A stretch of 10,982 nt of DNA from Spirochaetales bacterium (GCA_018644745.1 JABGPX010000285.1:1-10982); one strand, 5' to 3'; shown: positions 1-7,278, numbered from the stretch's first letter. Numbers and translations are program-made. The notes: generated from the sequence alone by a model not told the origin.

Positions 1-547
1 CCTGAACCCCGAGATCTTCGCAAAACATGATGCCGTCCATCCCCGCTTCACCGAACTGCTGTATGACATCCTCAAGTATGCTTGTTACGCGATCATTCAG
101 AACATCTACGTAATCCCGGTCTGCAATAAGATCAATAAAGTACTGCTCCATTTTCCGCATGTATCTGGCGGTGGCAAACGGCCAGCCGGGCATGAATCCA
201 GTTTTAAATTTGTCAGTCTCAGAGTCTCCAACTTCCCGGGCGTGCACGAAATAGTCGGGATTACCCAGGTCGGGGAGCTGCAGATTATCGAGGTCTTGCC
301 AGGTTTTTACCGCCGGTTCAAACACTTCACCTGCTTTTGAGCGCCCTTTTATCCGATACCAAGTATTGTTCCAGATGTCGGTATAATGGATGAAATTACC
401 TTCTTCCCATTCCCGGGTCTGGATCGTATCTCGGCACTCGCTTCCGGTAAAATCGTTTAGGCGGGTCTCTTCGTTTCGAAACACCATGCCTATCGGAGCA
501 TCCCCTCGCCACTCTATGTTGCTGATGATAATTTCACGTGATGTCAT
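1..547 (-). CDS. URO-D-superfamily protein (uroporphyrinogen decarboxylase-like), N-terminal part, cut by window edge
   Basis: I translated this by hand from an ATG at 547-545. The reading frame is open to the left edge and gives 182 codons, about half of a typical 330-370-aa family member. The start is supported by a GGGGGAG ribosome binding site 5 bases upstream. Family-like segments are YTDIWNNTWYRI near residues 55-66, PGWPFATARYMRKMEQYF near 119-136, and DGIMFCEDLG near 171-180, which resembles the 'ADGI.F.DD.G' strand of the URO-D barrel. The HemE signature for haem synthesis is not visible at the N terminus. The protein is therefore more like the divergent URO-D group related to corrinoid-dependent methyltransferases, often found in catabolic loci, than true HemE. 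Cytoplasmic. The substrate is unknown and the C-terminal catalytic half is not in the window. It is divergent from the PhnP-like gene across a 115-bp control region. Confidence 0.75.
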   Translation of the reverse strand, partial: MTSREIIISNIEWRGDAPIGMVFRNEETRLNDFTGSECRDTIQTREWEEGNFIHYTDIWNNTWYRIKGRSKAGEVFEPAVKTWQDLDNLQLPDLGNPDYFVHAREVGDSETDKFKTGFMPGWPFATARYMRKMEQYFIDLIADRDYVDVLNDRVTSILEDVIQQFGEAGMDGIMFCEDLGVQ

Positions 548-575
548 AACACTCCCCCGACTACAATTTGGCGAA

Positions 576-581
576 AGTATA
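576..581 (-). promoter_or_regulatory. Candidate -10 box for the URO-D-like gene
   Basis: On the minus strand this hexamer reads TATACT, a 5/6 match to the sigma-70 -10 box. It would start transcription about 22 nt before the ATG at 547, leaving room for the GGGGGAG ribosome binding site. The matching -35 (TTTCAT with 17-bp spacing) is poor, so the gene may need an activator. Confidence 0.35.
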
Positions 582-609
582 GCTGGAAAAGCAACGTGAT
601 GAAAGCAAA

Positions 610-637
610 CCGCAGTGCTTGGTCAGCTTGACTGCGG
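610..637. promoter_or_regulatory. Perfect 7-bp dyad, candidate operator in divergent promoter region
   Basis: CCGCAGT at 610-616 is exactly inverted as ACTGCGG at 631-637, with a 14-bp centre. The right arm overlaps the candidate -35 box (TTGACT, 628-633) of the PhnP-like gene. The dyad also lies about 30-55 bp upstream of the URO-D-like -10 box. That position suits a regulator controlling one or both divergent genes. It is not followed by a T tract, so it is unlikely to be a terminator. No regulator gene is present in the window. Confidence 0.4.
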
Positions 638-655
638 CGATTTTAGCGATATAGT
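628..655 (+). promoter_or_regulatory. Candidate sigma-70 promoter of the PhnP-like gene
   Basis: TTGACT (628-633, 5/6 match) and TATAGT (650-655, 5/6 match) are separated by 16 bp. The predicted transcription start at about 661-663 falls on or next to the ATG at 663. If real, the transcript would be leaderless or nearly so, and the in-frame GTG at 615 could not be the start used from this promoter. Confidence 0.45.
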
Positions 656-662
656 AGGTCCA

Positions 663-1430
663 ATGAGAGTAACCATTCTTGGTTCAGGGACATCCCACGG
701 CGTGCCGGTTATCGGCTGCGATTGCGATACATGCTTATCTGAAGATCCGCGTGATAAGCGAACGAGATCATCTATTACTATAGAAGAGAATGGGGCATTT
801 ATCCTGATCGATACGAGTACCGATTTCCGAACTCAAGCAATTCGAGAGGGGATAAAGAAACTAGACGCGATTCTTATGACCCACTCCCACGCCGATCATC
901 TCCACGGCATCGATGATACAAGACCCCTAACCTGGGATAATCCATTGCCGGTGTATGGTTCAGCGGAAGTTCTCGAAGAGATCAGGACACGGTTCGACTA
1001 CATTTTCAAAGAGACGCAGAGAGGCGGCGGAAAGCCAAAATTGGATCTTCGGCTGCTGCCGGCCGAAGAGGTCGCTGTCGCCGGAATACGGATTCAGCCC
1101 ATTCCGGTAATGCATGGCGATGTTGAGATTTACGGATTCAGAATCGGCAGTTTTGCGTATATAACTGATTGCAGCGCGATTCCCGAAAAGTCATATAAAT
1201 TGCTTTCCGGAGTAACGCATCTTGTAATCGGCGCACTGAGATATCGACCTCATGCCACTCATTTCAGCATCGACGAGGCGATAACCGCTGCCGGCAGAAT
1301 CGGCGCGGCACACGCATGGTTAACTCACCTGTGCCACGATGTGAATCATCAAATACTGACTAGAAAATTAAGCGGCAGGGAGAACCCGAGCTTTCTCCCT
1401 GCTTTCGACGGGTTGCTACTGGAAATTTGA
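663..1430 (+). CDS. PhnP-like metallo-beta-lactamase-fold phosphodiesterase
   Basis: Metal-dependent hydrolase of 255 aa, close in length to E. coli PhnP (about 252 aa), the phosphoribosyl 1,2-cyclic phosphate phosphodiesterase of phosphonate breakdown. The catalytic metal site is visible as THSHADHLHG (H74, H76, D78, H79), H151 in PVMHGD, D169 in YITDC and H222 in LTHLCHD. C19, C21 and C24 in GCDCDTC match the extra structural zinc site seen in PhnP. I chose ATG 663 over the in-frame GTG 615 because the family N terminus (VTILGSGTSHGVP) begins there and a candidate promoter overlaps the upstream codons. No signal peptide, so cytoplasmic. There are no phn genes nearby, so the true substrate may be another cyclic phosphate or phosphodiester. 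The 3' end of the coding sequence holds a 10-bp perfect hairpin. Confidence 0.85.
   Translation: MRVTILGSGTSHGVPVIGCDCDTCLSEDPRDKRTRSSITIEENGAFILIDTSTDFRTQAIREGIKKLDAILMTHSHADHLHGIDDTRPLTWDNPLPVYGSAEVLEEIRTRFDYIFKETQRGGGKPKLDLRLLPAEEVAVAGIRIQPIPVMHGDVEIYGFRIGSFAYITDCSAIPEKSYKLLSGVTHLVIGALRYRPHATHFSIDEAITAAGRIGAAHAWLTHLCHDVNHQILTRKLSGRENPSFLPAFDGLLLEI
1375..1402. terminator. Perfect 10-bp hairpin inside the 3' end of the PhnP-like gene
   Basis: GCAGGGAGAA (1375-1384) is exactly inverted at 1393-1402 around an 8-nt loop. It lies about 28 bp before the PhnP-like stop and 56 bp beyond the convergent rpmB stop at 1458. On the minus strand the stem is followed by CGCTTAATTTTCT, a T-rich but imperfect tail, so it may end rpmB transcription. 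On the plus strand only CTTTCG follows. Confidence 0.4.
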
Positions 1431-1457
1431 TGTCACCGATAGTTAATGGTGGGGTTA

Positions 1458-1646
1458 TTAGGCTTTGACGACTTTTCCGCTTCTAAGACATGCGGCACAC
1501 ACTTTTACGGTCTTTACGCTTTTTCCGACCTTTGCCCGTACCTTCAAAATATTAGGTTTCCAAACTCGTTTTGTTTTATTATGGGCATGGCTGACATTAT
1601 TACCTGCCACGGTGCCTTTGCCGCAAATCTCGCATCTTCTTGCCAT
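1458..1646 (-). CDS. rpmB: 50S ribosomal protein L28
   Basis: Structural protein of the large ribosomal subunit, 62 aa, a normal length for the short bacterial form. It begins [11 protein letters not shown] and carries the diagnostic segment [12 protein letters not shown] (residues 16-27) and a WKPN motif (29-32). The two CxxC pairs (C5/C8 and C50/C53) form the zinc ribbon of the cysteine-containing L28 type. The protein is strongly basic, as expected for rRNA binding. ATG at 1646 has an AAGGA ribosome binding site about 8 nt upstream. It stands alone here, convergent with the PhnP-like gene and divergent from the glycosidase operon, so it is probably monocistronic. rpmG, its frequent partner, is not next to it. 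Confidence 0.97.
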   Translation of the reverse strand: MARRCEICGKGTVAGNNVSHAHNKTKRVWKPNILKVRAKVGKSVKTVKVCAACLRSGKVVKA

Positions 1647-1757
1647 ATCTCTATCCTTGTAGCTTTATCTTTCAAGTGAACCGCAAAAATAACAAAAAAA
1701 GGCGTCTCTGTAAAGGGCTTAGTGATTTCGCCGCTAACCCCTGCAGCGACACTACCG

Positions 1758-1791
1758 ATTATATGCTATCTGCCGTTTATTTGTGTATACT
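1758..1791. promoter_or_regulatory. Candidate -10 boxes for rpmB (minus) and the glycosidase operon (plus)
   Basis: The 181-bp gap between rpmB and the glycosidase gene holds a perfect TATAAT on the minus strand (1763-1758), about 112 nt before the rpmB ATG. It also holds TATACT on the plus strand (1786-1791), about 37 nt before the glycosidase ATG. Neither has a convincing -35 at 16-18 bp. They are the best candidates in the gap, not firm promoters. Confidence 0.25.
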
Positions 1792-1827
1792 ACCGCGACC
1801 CTCGCGATTGACAGGAAAAGGTGATGA

Positions 1828-2940
1828 ATGAAGAGCTATAACAAAACCGGCGGAAGCTGTTGGAGTGCCGACCGGGCATGGGATTGGTACAGCCGACAAG
1901 GGTGGCTTCGAGGATTTAATTACGTACCCGCATACGCAGGCAATTCCACCGAGTTTTGGCAGGAAGACGATTTTAACGAGTATAAAATAGCAAATGAGCT
2001 AAAATGGGCGTCTGACTGGGGCTATAACACCGCGCGAGTTTTCCTTCAATATATCGTATGGAGAGACAACCCGGAAAAATATAAGGAACGGATAGACAGA
2101 TTCCTCAGCATTGCCGTAAAAAAGGGCATCTCGACACTGCCCGTAATATTTGACGATTGCGCCGCATACAAAGCGGAGTATCTCCATCGCTGGACTTTGG
2201 ATGGTGTGGGACTTGGAATCAGCGGCGAACCGAAAGACAGGCAGCTGCTGCAATGGCGGCAGCCCGAGTTGGGGCTTCAGCCGGCACCGGTTCCTGGTGT
2301 ACACAATAGCGTTTGGACACCATGTCCGGGATCGGCGATCGCAGATGATCCGAAGCAATACCCAGACCTCAGGAACTATACCAGGGACATAATCGGAAGC
2401 TTTGGAACCGATGAGCGGGTTCTGATGTGGGATCTCTACAACGAGCCGCATAACGCAAGTCGAAAAGAGCGGAGTATCCCGTTGGTCGAGGATTCCTTTA
2501 CCTGGGCACGCGAGGTAAATCCTGATCAACCGCTGACAATCTGCATCGGTTTTGCGTTTGATCCAGTCGATCAAATTGCCGCCGAACAATCCGATATCGT
2601 CTCCTTCCACAGCTACTCGGCGATCGACACTCTGAAGGAGCAGGTCGAAGGGCTTAAAAAACTCGGCTATCCTCTGCTGCTCACCGAATGGATGGCCCGC
2701 ACGTACGGAAGCAGCATGAAGGAGATGCTTCCTTATCTCAACGAAGAGAAAATTGGATGTTATCAATGGGGCCTTGTATCGGGAAAAACTCAAACCCGCT
2801 TCCCCTGGACAACTCAAAAAGGGACACCGGAGCCGGATTTGTGGTTTCACGATATCATGAGATCCGACGGAGCACCATATGATATTGAAGAATACCGCCT
2901 TATGAACAAGCTTTGCAAAATACAGGAGAAACCCATATGA
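1828..2940 (+). CDS. GH5-like clan-A glycoside hydrolase (cellulase/xylanase-like fold), cytoplasmic
   Basis: A 370-aa retaining glycosidase of the (beta/alpha)8 barrel clan GH-A. N-terminal segments are NYVPAYAGNSTEFW (31-44), GYNTARVFLQ (65-74) and PVIFDDC (105-111). WDLYNEPHN (201-209) carries the likely acid/base E206. SFHSY (259-263) lies on the next strand, and LLLTEWMAR (283-291) carries the likely nucleophile E287. A conserved-looking PAPVPGVHNSVWTPCPG block is at 152-168. There is no signal peptide or membrane segment, which suggests it cleaves imported oligosaccharides. ATG 1828 has AAGGTG just upstream. Its TGA overlaps the ATG of the M28 gene (ATGA), so the two are probably translationally coupled. 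Residues 112-146 seem longer than the loop I recall in relatives. The exact GH family and substrate are not determined; homologues are often loosely called 1,4-beta-xylanase. Confidence 0.8.
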   Translation: MKSYNKTGGSCWSADRAWDWYSRQGWLRGFNYVPAYAGNSTEFWQEDDFNEYKIANELKWASDWGYNTARVFLQYIVWRDNPEKYKERIDRFLSIAVKKGISTLPVIFDDCAAYKAEYLHRWTLDGVGLGISGEPKDRQLLQWRQPELGLQPAPVPGVHNSVWTPCPGSAIADDPKQYPDLRNYTRDIIGSFGTDERVLMWDLYNEPHNASRKERSIPLVEDSFTWAREVNPDQPLTICIGFAFDPVDQIAAEQSDIVSFHSYSAIDTLKEQVEGLKKLGYPLLLTEWMARTYGSSMKEMLPYLNEEKIGCYQWGLVSGKTQTRFPWTTQKGTPEPDLWFHDIMRSDGAPYDIEEYRLMNKLCKIQEKPI

Positions 2941-4334
2941 ATCAAAATTTTTCAGGCAAAAACGCCTATGAACACCTGCGTGTGCTCGCTGAAGAGATTG
3001 GTCCGCGTCACGGCGGCTCGAAGAACGAAGACAAAGCATCTCAATATATTTATGATTACTTCAAGAAAATAGGGCTGAAAACAAGGTTTCAGCAATTCCC
3101 TATCTACTCGTTTGAGACCGCCGATGCATCCCTTAGGATACCGGGCGGCAAAGAACTCTCCTGCATAGCGATTCCGATTACCGCGAACACGTCACCTTCG
3201 GGTATTACAAAACCGGTAATATTTCTTGAAGGAAATGAAGCCGCCCACCTCGATGCAGGTGTTTCCGGCAAAATCGTGGTAATGTTTAATTCCTTCACAG
3301 AGGATCTGCTGAAGAGATTTATCTCTTACAAACCTGCCGGCCTCGTTTCAATTCAGACTCGCCCTAATATGAAGCATCTCAGAAAACCAGGAAATTCTGG
3401 CACCAATCGGAAATATGGCTCGGTTCCTTCAATACTCATGACCCTCAATGATGGACTCGCTCTCGTGAAGAACCTGCCCGAGAAACTCACGATGCAAGTG
3501 ACCACAAAGCAGGAAAGAGTCACCAAAGGACGTAATGTTATTGCCGATTTACCGGGTTGCGAGCCGGATGATGACTTGATCGGCGTTTGTGCCCATTATG
3601 ACTCGGTATGGGCGGGCCCGGGGGCTTTCGACAACGGCGCAGGAACCGCGGCCATGATGGAGCTTGCCAGAGTTTATAAGGAAAGCGGTACCAGAAGAAA
3701 CCTGAGATTCATGGCGTTTGGCGGCGAGGAAATGGGAGTATGGGGATCGAAGTATTACATAAAGGTTCTGCACGATGAGGATGTAAAAATCAAGAAGAAT
3801 AAGGACTTTGAACTGGACGGTCTCTGCACAGAACTCGATAACCATCGCTTTCTTATCAATCTGGATATGATGGGTCCCCTCTACGGAACCAGCACCGCGG
3901 TTCCATTCGGAGATACCGACATTGCTGCTGCCACTCGCCTTCTCGCCAATGAACTTCGTTATGCCATAACAATCCGCGACCAGATTGTGTATTCCTCAGA
4001 CAACATGACGTTTAACCACGTCGGCATACCAGGAATATCTTTCTACCGCGGTCCTTTTGAATCGGTCGGCGGCCACACGGAAGAGGATACGATTAAGAGC
4101 TGCAGCCCGGAGGGCCTGGCTCATATAGGTAAATTTATTGAAGCGTGGATAGACAGATACGTGGAATCACTCCACTCTTTCCCGTTCAAGAGAGCCTTGC
4201 CGGACCAAGCGAAATCGGCGGTGGCAAAATGGTTTAAAGGCAAAGACCCGTTGGACTATGAAGTACTCGGCCCGGCAAAAAAGTACGCAAAAGGCAACTC
4301 TGCCGGTACATCGAAATCAAAAGCAAAGAGGTAA
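2937..4334 (+). CDS. M28-family zinc peptidase with PA-like insert
   Basis: Two-zinc aminopeptidase-type hydrolase, 465 aa. Metal and catalytic residues are recognisable: H220 and D222 in CAHYDS, D232 in AFDNGAG, E264/E265 in FGGEEMG (E264 the likely general base), D310 in NLDMMG and H380 in GGHTEEDT. Residues about 90-180 (GKIVVMF, then SVPSILM) look like a protease-associated insert domain. I chose ATG 2937, inside the stop of the preceding gene, because AGGAGA sits 8 nt upstream; the in-frame TTG at 2913 has no advantage. There is no signal peptide, unusual for a PA-containing M28 enzyme, so it probably works in the cytoplasm. The C-terminal tail (about 448-465) is rich in Lys and Ser. Middle gene of the operon. 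The substrate may be a peptide or N-acyl bond in a glycoconjugate; this is inference. Confidence 0.88.
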   Translation: MNQNFSGKNAYEHLRVLAEEIGPRHGGSKNEDKASQYIYDYFKKIGLKTRFQQFPIYSFETADASLRIPGGKELSCIAIPITANTSPSGITKPVIFLEGNEAAHLDAGVSGKIVVMFNSFTEDLLKRFISYKPAGLVSIQTRPNMKHLRKPGNSGTNRKYGSVPSILMTLNDGLALVKNLPEKLTMQVTTKQERVTKGRNVIADLPGCEPDDDLIGVCAHYDSVWAGPGAFDNGAGTAAMMELARVYKESGTRRNLRFMAFGGEEMGVWGSKYYIKVLHDEDVKIKKNKDFELDGLCTELDNHRFLINLDMMGPLYGTSTAVPFGDTDIAAATRLLANELRYAITIRDQIVYSSDNMTFNHVGIPGISFYRGPFESVGGHTEEDTIKSCSPEGLAHIGKFIEAWIDRYVESLHSFPFKRALPDQAKSAVAKWFKGKDPLDYEVLGPAKKYAKGNSAGTSKSKAKR

Positions 4335-4338
4335 GGAT

Positions 4339-7278
4339 ATGTCAAAACTGCCGTATATACCCTACACCGTTACTGAAAACCCATGGGATCCCGACGAGTT
4401 GGGTAATCACCGCGCGGTAATACACGTAGCCGCTTCGGCGGATGTGGTGAGGGTAGTCGTTCCTTGGCGAAGAAGGGATTCAAATCCTTCAGATAAGGGT
4501 GTAATTCTGAAAAGCATCGGTGGTACCAAAATTGAGCATTGCCACGCCGAAAATATCGCTAACGAGTCCGGCACCTTCGTTTTCGAGCCGGCAGATGGAC
4601 CCGGGGTCTATTACATCTACTTCATGCCCTATACGGGCACCGTGAAAAAACCGTATCCCCAGATCGACTACCTGCCGGTAATTGAAGGCACCGACAGCTG
4701 GTTTCAACAAGTCACAAGCAATCCTTCGGCAAGCTATGATGAGGCTGCTCTTAAAGCCCTGGAGTGTGTTGATGAATTCAATAAGTTCACGGAAATGGAA
4801 TTGATAGCGGCGAAAGATGAACTGTCCGCGTTTGTTTCTACGGCCGGGGATAAGAGATTTCTGTCAATCCTTGAAGACCGGAAAAACCCGATCAGAATGA
4901 CTGACATGATACCGTTTCGATGGACCCAACGGGAATCGAGGATAGAGCTCGCTGACAATGCAAAACAGGGTGAATATTATGTTTTCCAGGTTGGCGTATA
5001 CGCCTTCGATCATGATTTGCCGGACCTCTCTATTCAATTCCAGGATATGGTATCTGGTACCAGCGGTATTGGTGTTCCGAAGGAAAGTTTTACCTGTTTC
5101 AATACTGCTGGTGTCGGTTGGAACGGAACTGAGTTTACGAAAGCTATTTCGGTTCCACCGGGATTTGTCCAAGCTTTGTGGTGCGGTATCGATATACCCG
5201 TCGAGCTCCCTGCCGGCGAATACCAAGCCATAGTTACTATAATCACCGGCAGCAGTGAGGAACAGCTTACATTGTCGCTTAACGTAGAATCCAGAATTAT
5301 CGATAACCACGGAGATAATGACTCGTGGCGCCTATCCCGGCTCAGGTGGCTGAACTCGAAGGACGGAACCGAAGACACTGTACCGCCTCCTTTTGCTCCA
5401 ATTGAAGTTGACGATAAAACAGTATCCATCCTTGGCCGAGATCTAACACTTACGGAAACTGGATTACCCGAACAGATCTATAGCCGGTTTACCGATGATA
5501 TGCGCAGAACCGACGGTGCGCCTGTATCGCTTTTGGCTGGCCCCGCCGCATTCAAGATAGCGGCGGCCGACGGCAGGGAAGAAGTTTTCCAGGCTGAGAG
5601 TATCAACGTGGAAGCCGGAAACAGCTACGCATCCTGGACCTCCGTTTCCGCAGCCGGCGATTTAACCATGCAGCTGAAAGGACAGTTGGACTTTGACGGC
5701 AACACAGAATATGAAGTAAAGATATCTGCGGTTAAATCGGTAAAACTGAAAGATATTTCGCTGGAAATTCCTATGTCCGGCGAAATGGCCCGTTATATGA
5801 CTGGACTTGGCCGTGAAGGCGGCACTATACCGGATGACTTTTTATGGGCCTGGGACGTACGTAAAAACCAGGACGCGGTATGGATTGGGGCCGTTCACGG
5901 CGGGATTCAGGTTACCCTCAAAGATGAAAACTACTCTCGCCCATTGAATACGAATTTTTATCATCTTAAACCTCTGGTAATGCCGAGTTCCTGGTGTAAC
6001 GATGGAAAGGGCAGCATAGTTATGCGCCGCACCGATAAGGCCTACATCCTCTCATGCCGCGGCGGTGAACGGGTAATGCAGGCCAACGAGTCTCTATACT
6101 TCAACCTGCGGCTTATGATTACACCCTTCAAACCCTTGGATACACACAGGCACTTCAGCTCCCGGTACTGCCACGCATACAGACCGATCGATGAAGTTGA
6201 TGAGATGGGCGCAAATCTTATCAATATTCATCACGCCACGGACATCAATCCCTACATCAACTATCCCTTTCTCACACCGGAGGTACTCAAACGATATGTT
6301 GATGAAGCCCATGAGAAAGACAAACAGGTAAAGCTCTATTACACGGTGCGGGAAATAACCACACGCACTCCCGAGCTTTTTGCACTCCACAGCCTTGGCG
6401 GAGAAATCCTTGTAGACGGCGAAGGAGGCGGACACGCCTGGCTTCAAGAGCATATGGGGCGAAATTATATCGCAGCCTGGTACGCTCTCCAGGTGAGGGA
6501 CACTTCAGTTATCAATGGCGTGCTGTCGAGATGGCATAACTTTTACGTGAAGGGACTCGATTGGCTGGCAAAAAACATAGAAATCGACGGTGTATATATT
6601 GATGATCTCGGATTCGGCAGGGAAGTAATGCAGAGGGTCCGTCGGGTGCTCCACCGGCACCGCGGTGATCCGGTGATGGATCTGCATTCTGCGAATCAAT
6701 TCAACGAAAAGGATGGCTTTGCCAGCAGCACCAATCTCTACCTCGAGCATTTTCCGTACTTCGACAGACTCTGGTTCGGTGAGTATTTCAACTACGACGC
6801 AAAGCCGGACTACTGGCTGGTTGAGATGTCAGGCATCCCCTTCGGACTCATGGGAGAAATGCTCCAGGATGGCGGGAATCCCTGGAGAGGCATGATTTTC
6901 GGCATGACCGGACGGATGCCGAGAGTGACTATGAATACGGGCTTATGGAAGGCATGGGACAAGTATGAGCTCCCAAGCGCGAGCATGACCGGATTCTGGT
7001 GCAAATCCAGCCCCGTCACCAGCAGCAGTAGTGATATCCCCGCGACGCTATATCATGGTAAAAAGTACACCATTATCGCCTTGGCAAGCTGGGCGGAAAA
7101 GGAAACGATCGTAGATCTGGGCATCGATTGGCAAGCCCTTGGTTACGACGAGGCGGCAGCGCAGGTATTCGTTCCGGAAATCCCGGAGTACCAGACCAGC
7201 GAAGACGACGTCGATACTCACGCGGTTGCTGTGGAACCGGGTAAAGGTAAATTGATAGTAATTAAAGCCCCGGCATAG
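4339..7278 (+). CDS. Large DUF6067-like putative glycoside hydrolase
   Basis: Multidomain protein of 979 aa. The N-terminal part (about 1-345) is rich in beta strands, with FRWTQRESRIELADNA near 192-207 and WRLSRLRWLNS near 329-339, matching my recall of glycoside hydrolase domain proteins annotated DUF6067. A central beta region follows. From about residue 602 (HRHFSSRYCHAYRPIDE) to about 900 there is a TIM-barrel-like region with DGVYIDDLGFGRE at 750-762, DLHSANQF at 781-788, and acidic residues E803 and E815 on later strands. A small beta domain closes the protein. Candidate catalytic acids are D750, D755 or D756, and E803 or E815; none is proven. ATG 4339 is chosen because GAGGTAAGG lies just upstream, directly across the M28 stop, with a 4-nt gap. 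An in-frame ATG at 4258 would overlap M28 by 77 nt. No signal peptide. Last gene of the operon. Substrate unknown. Confidence 0.72.
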   Translation: MSKLPYIPYTVTENPWDPDELGNHRAVIHVAASADVVRVVVPWRRRDSNPSDKGVILKSIGGTKIEHCHAENIANESGTFVFEPADGPGVYYIYFMPYTGTVKKPYPQIDYLPVIEGTDSWFQQVTSNPSASYDEAALKALECVDEFNKFTEMELIAAKDELSAFVSTAGDKRFLSILEDRKNPIRMTDMIPFRWTQRESRIELADNAKQGEYYVFQVGVYAFDHDLPDLSIQFQDMVSGTSGIGVPKESFTCFNTAGVGWNGTEFTKAISVPPGFVQALWCGIDIPVELPAGEYQAIVTIITGSSEEQLTLSLNVESRIIDNHGDNDSWRLSRLRWLNSKDGTEDTVPPPFAPIEVDDKTVSILGRDLTLTETGLPEQIYSRFTDDMRRTDGAPVSLLAGPAAFKIAAADGREEVFQAESINVEAGNSYASWTSVSAAGDLTMQLKGQLDFDGNTEYEVKISAVKSVKLKDISLEIPMSGEMARYMTGLGREGGTIPDDFLWAWDVRKNQDAVWIGAVHGGIQVTLKDENYSRPLNTNFYHLKPLVMPSSWCNDGKGSIVMRRTDKAYILSCRGGERVMQANESLYFNLRLMITPFKPLDTHRHFSSRYCHAYRPIDEVDEMGANLINIHHATDINPYINYPFLTPEVLKRYVDEAHEKDKQVKLYYTVREITTRTPELFALHSLGGEILVDGEGGGHAWLQEHMGRNYIAAWYALQVRDTSVINGVLSRWHNFYVKGLDWLAKNIEIDGVYIDDLGFGREVMQRVRRVLHRHRGDPVMDLHSANQFNEKDGFASSTNLYLEHFPYFDRLWFGEYFNYDAKPDYWLVEMSGIPFGLMGEMLQDGGNPWRGMIFGMTGRMPRVTMNTGLWKAWDKYELPSASMTGFWCKSSPVTSSSSDIPATLYHGKKYTIIALASWAEKETIVDLGIDWQALGYDEAAAQVFVPEIPEYQTSEDDVDTHAVAVEPGKGKLIVIKAPA

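Noticed and set aside
615..662. GTG 615 as the start of the PhnP-like protein.
   Set aside because: It adds 16 residues before the family N terminus, overlaps the dyad and promoter, and has no good ribosome binding site.
1431..1457. CACC/GGTG inverted repeat in the gap between the PhnP-like and rpmB stops as a terminator.
   Set aside because: Only a 4-bp stem with no T tract; the hairpin at 1375-1402 is much stronger.
1694..1732. Possible attenuator before rpmB on the minus strand: GGCG and CGCC arms followed by seven Ts.
   Set aside because: The stem is only 4 bp with a 24-nt loop and no good inner pairing, so it is not convincing.
1807..1812. TTGACA on the plus strand as a -35 box for the glycosidase operon.
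   Set aside because: It lies only 15 bp before the ATG at 1828, leaving no room for a -10 box and ribosome binding site.
1999..3039. Long minus-strand open frame (346 codons) opposite the GH5-like gene.
   Set aside because: It is antisense to a gene with clear catalytic motifs and has no recognisable family features of its own.
4258..4338. ATG 4258 as the start of the DUF6067-like protein.
   Set aside because: It lies deep in the M28 gene; ATG 4339 has a clear GAGGTAAGG ribosome binding site and standard spacing.
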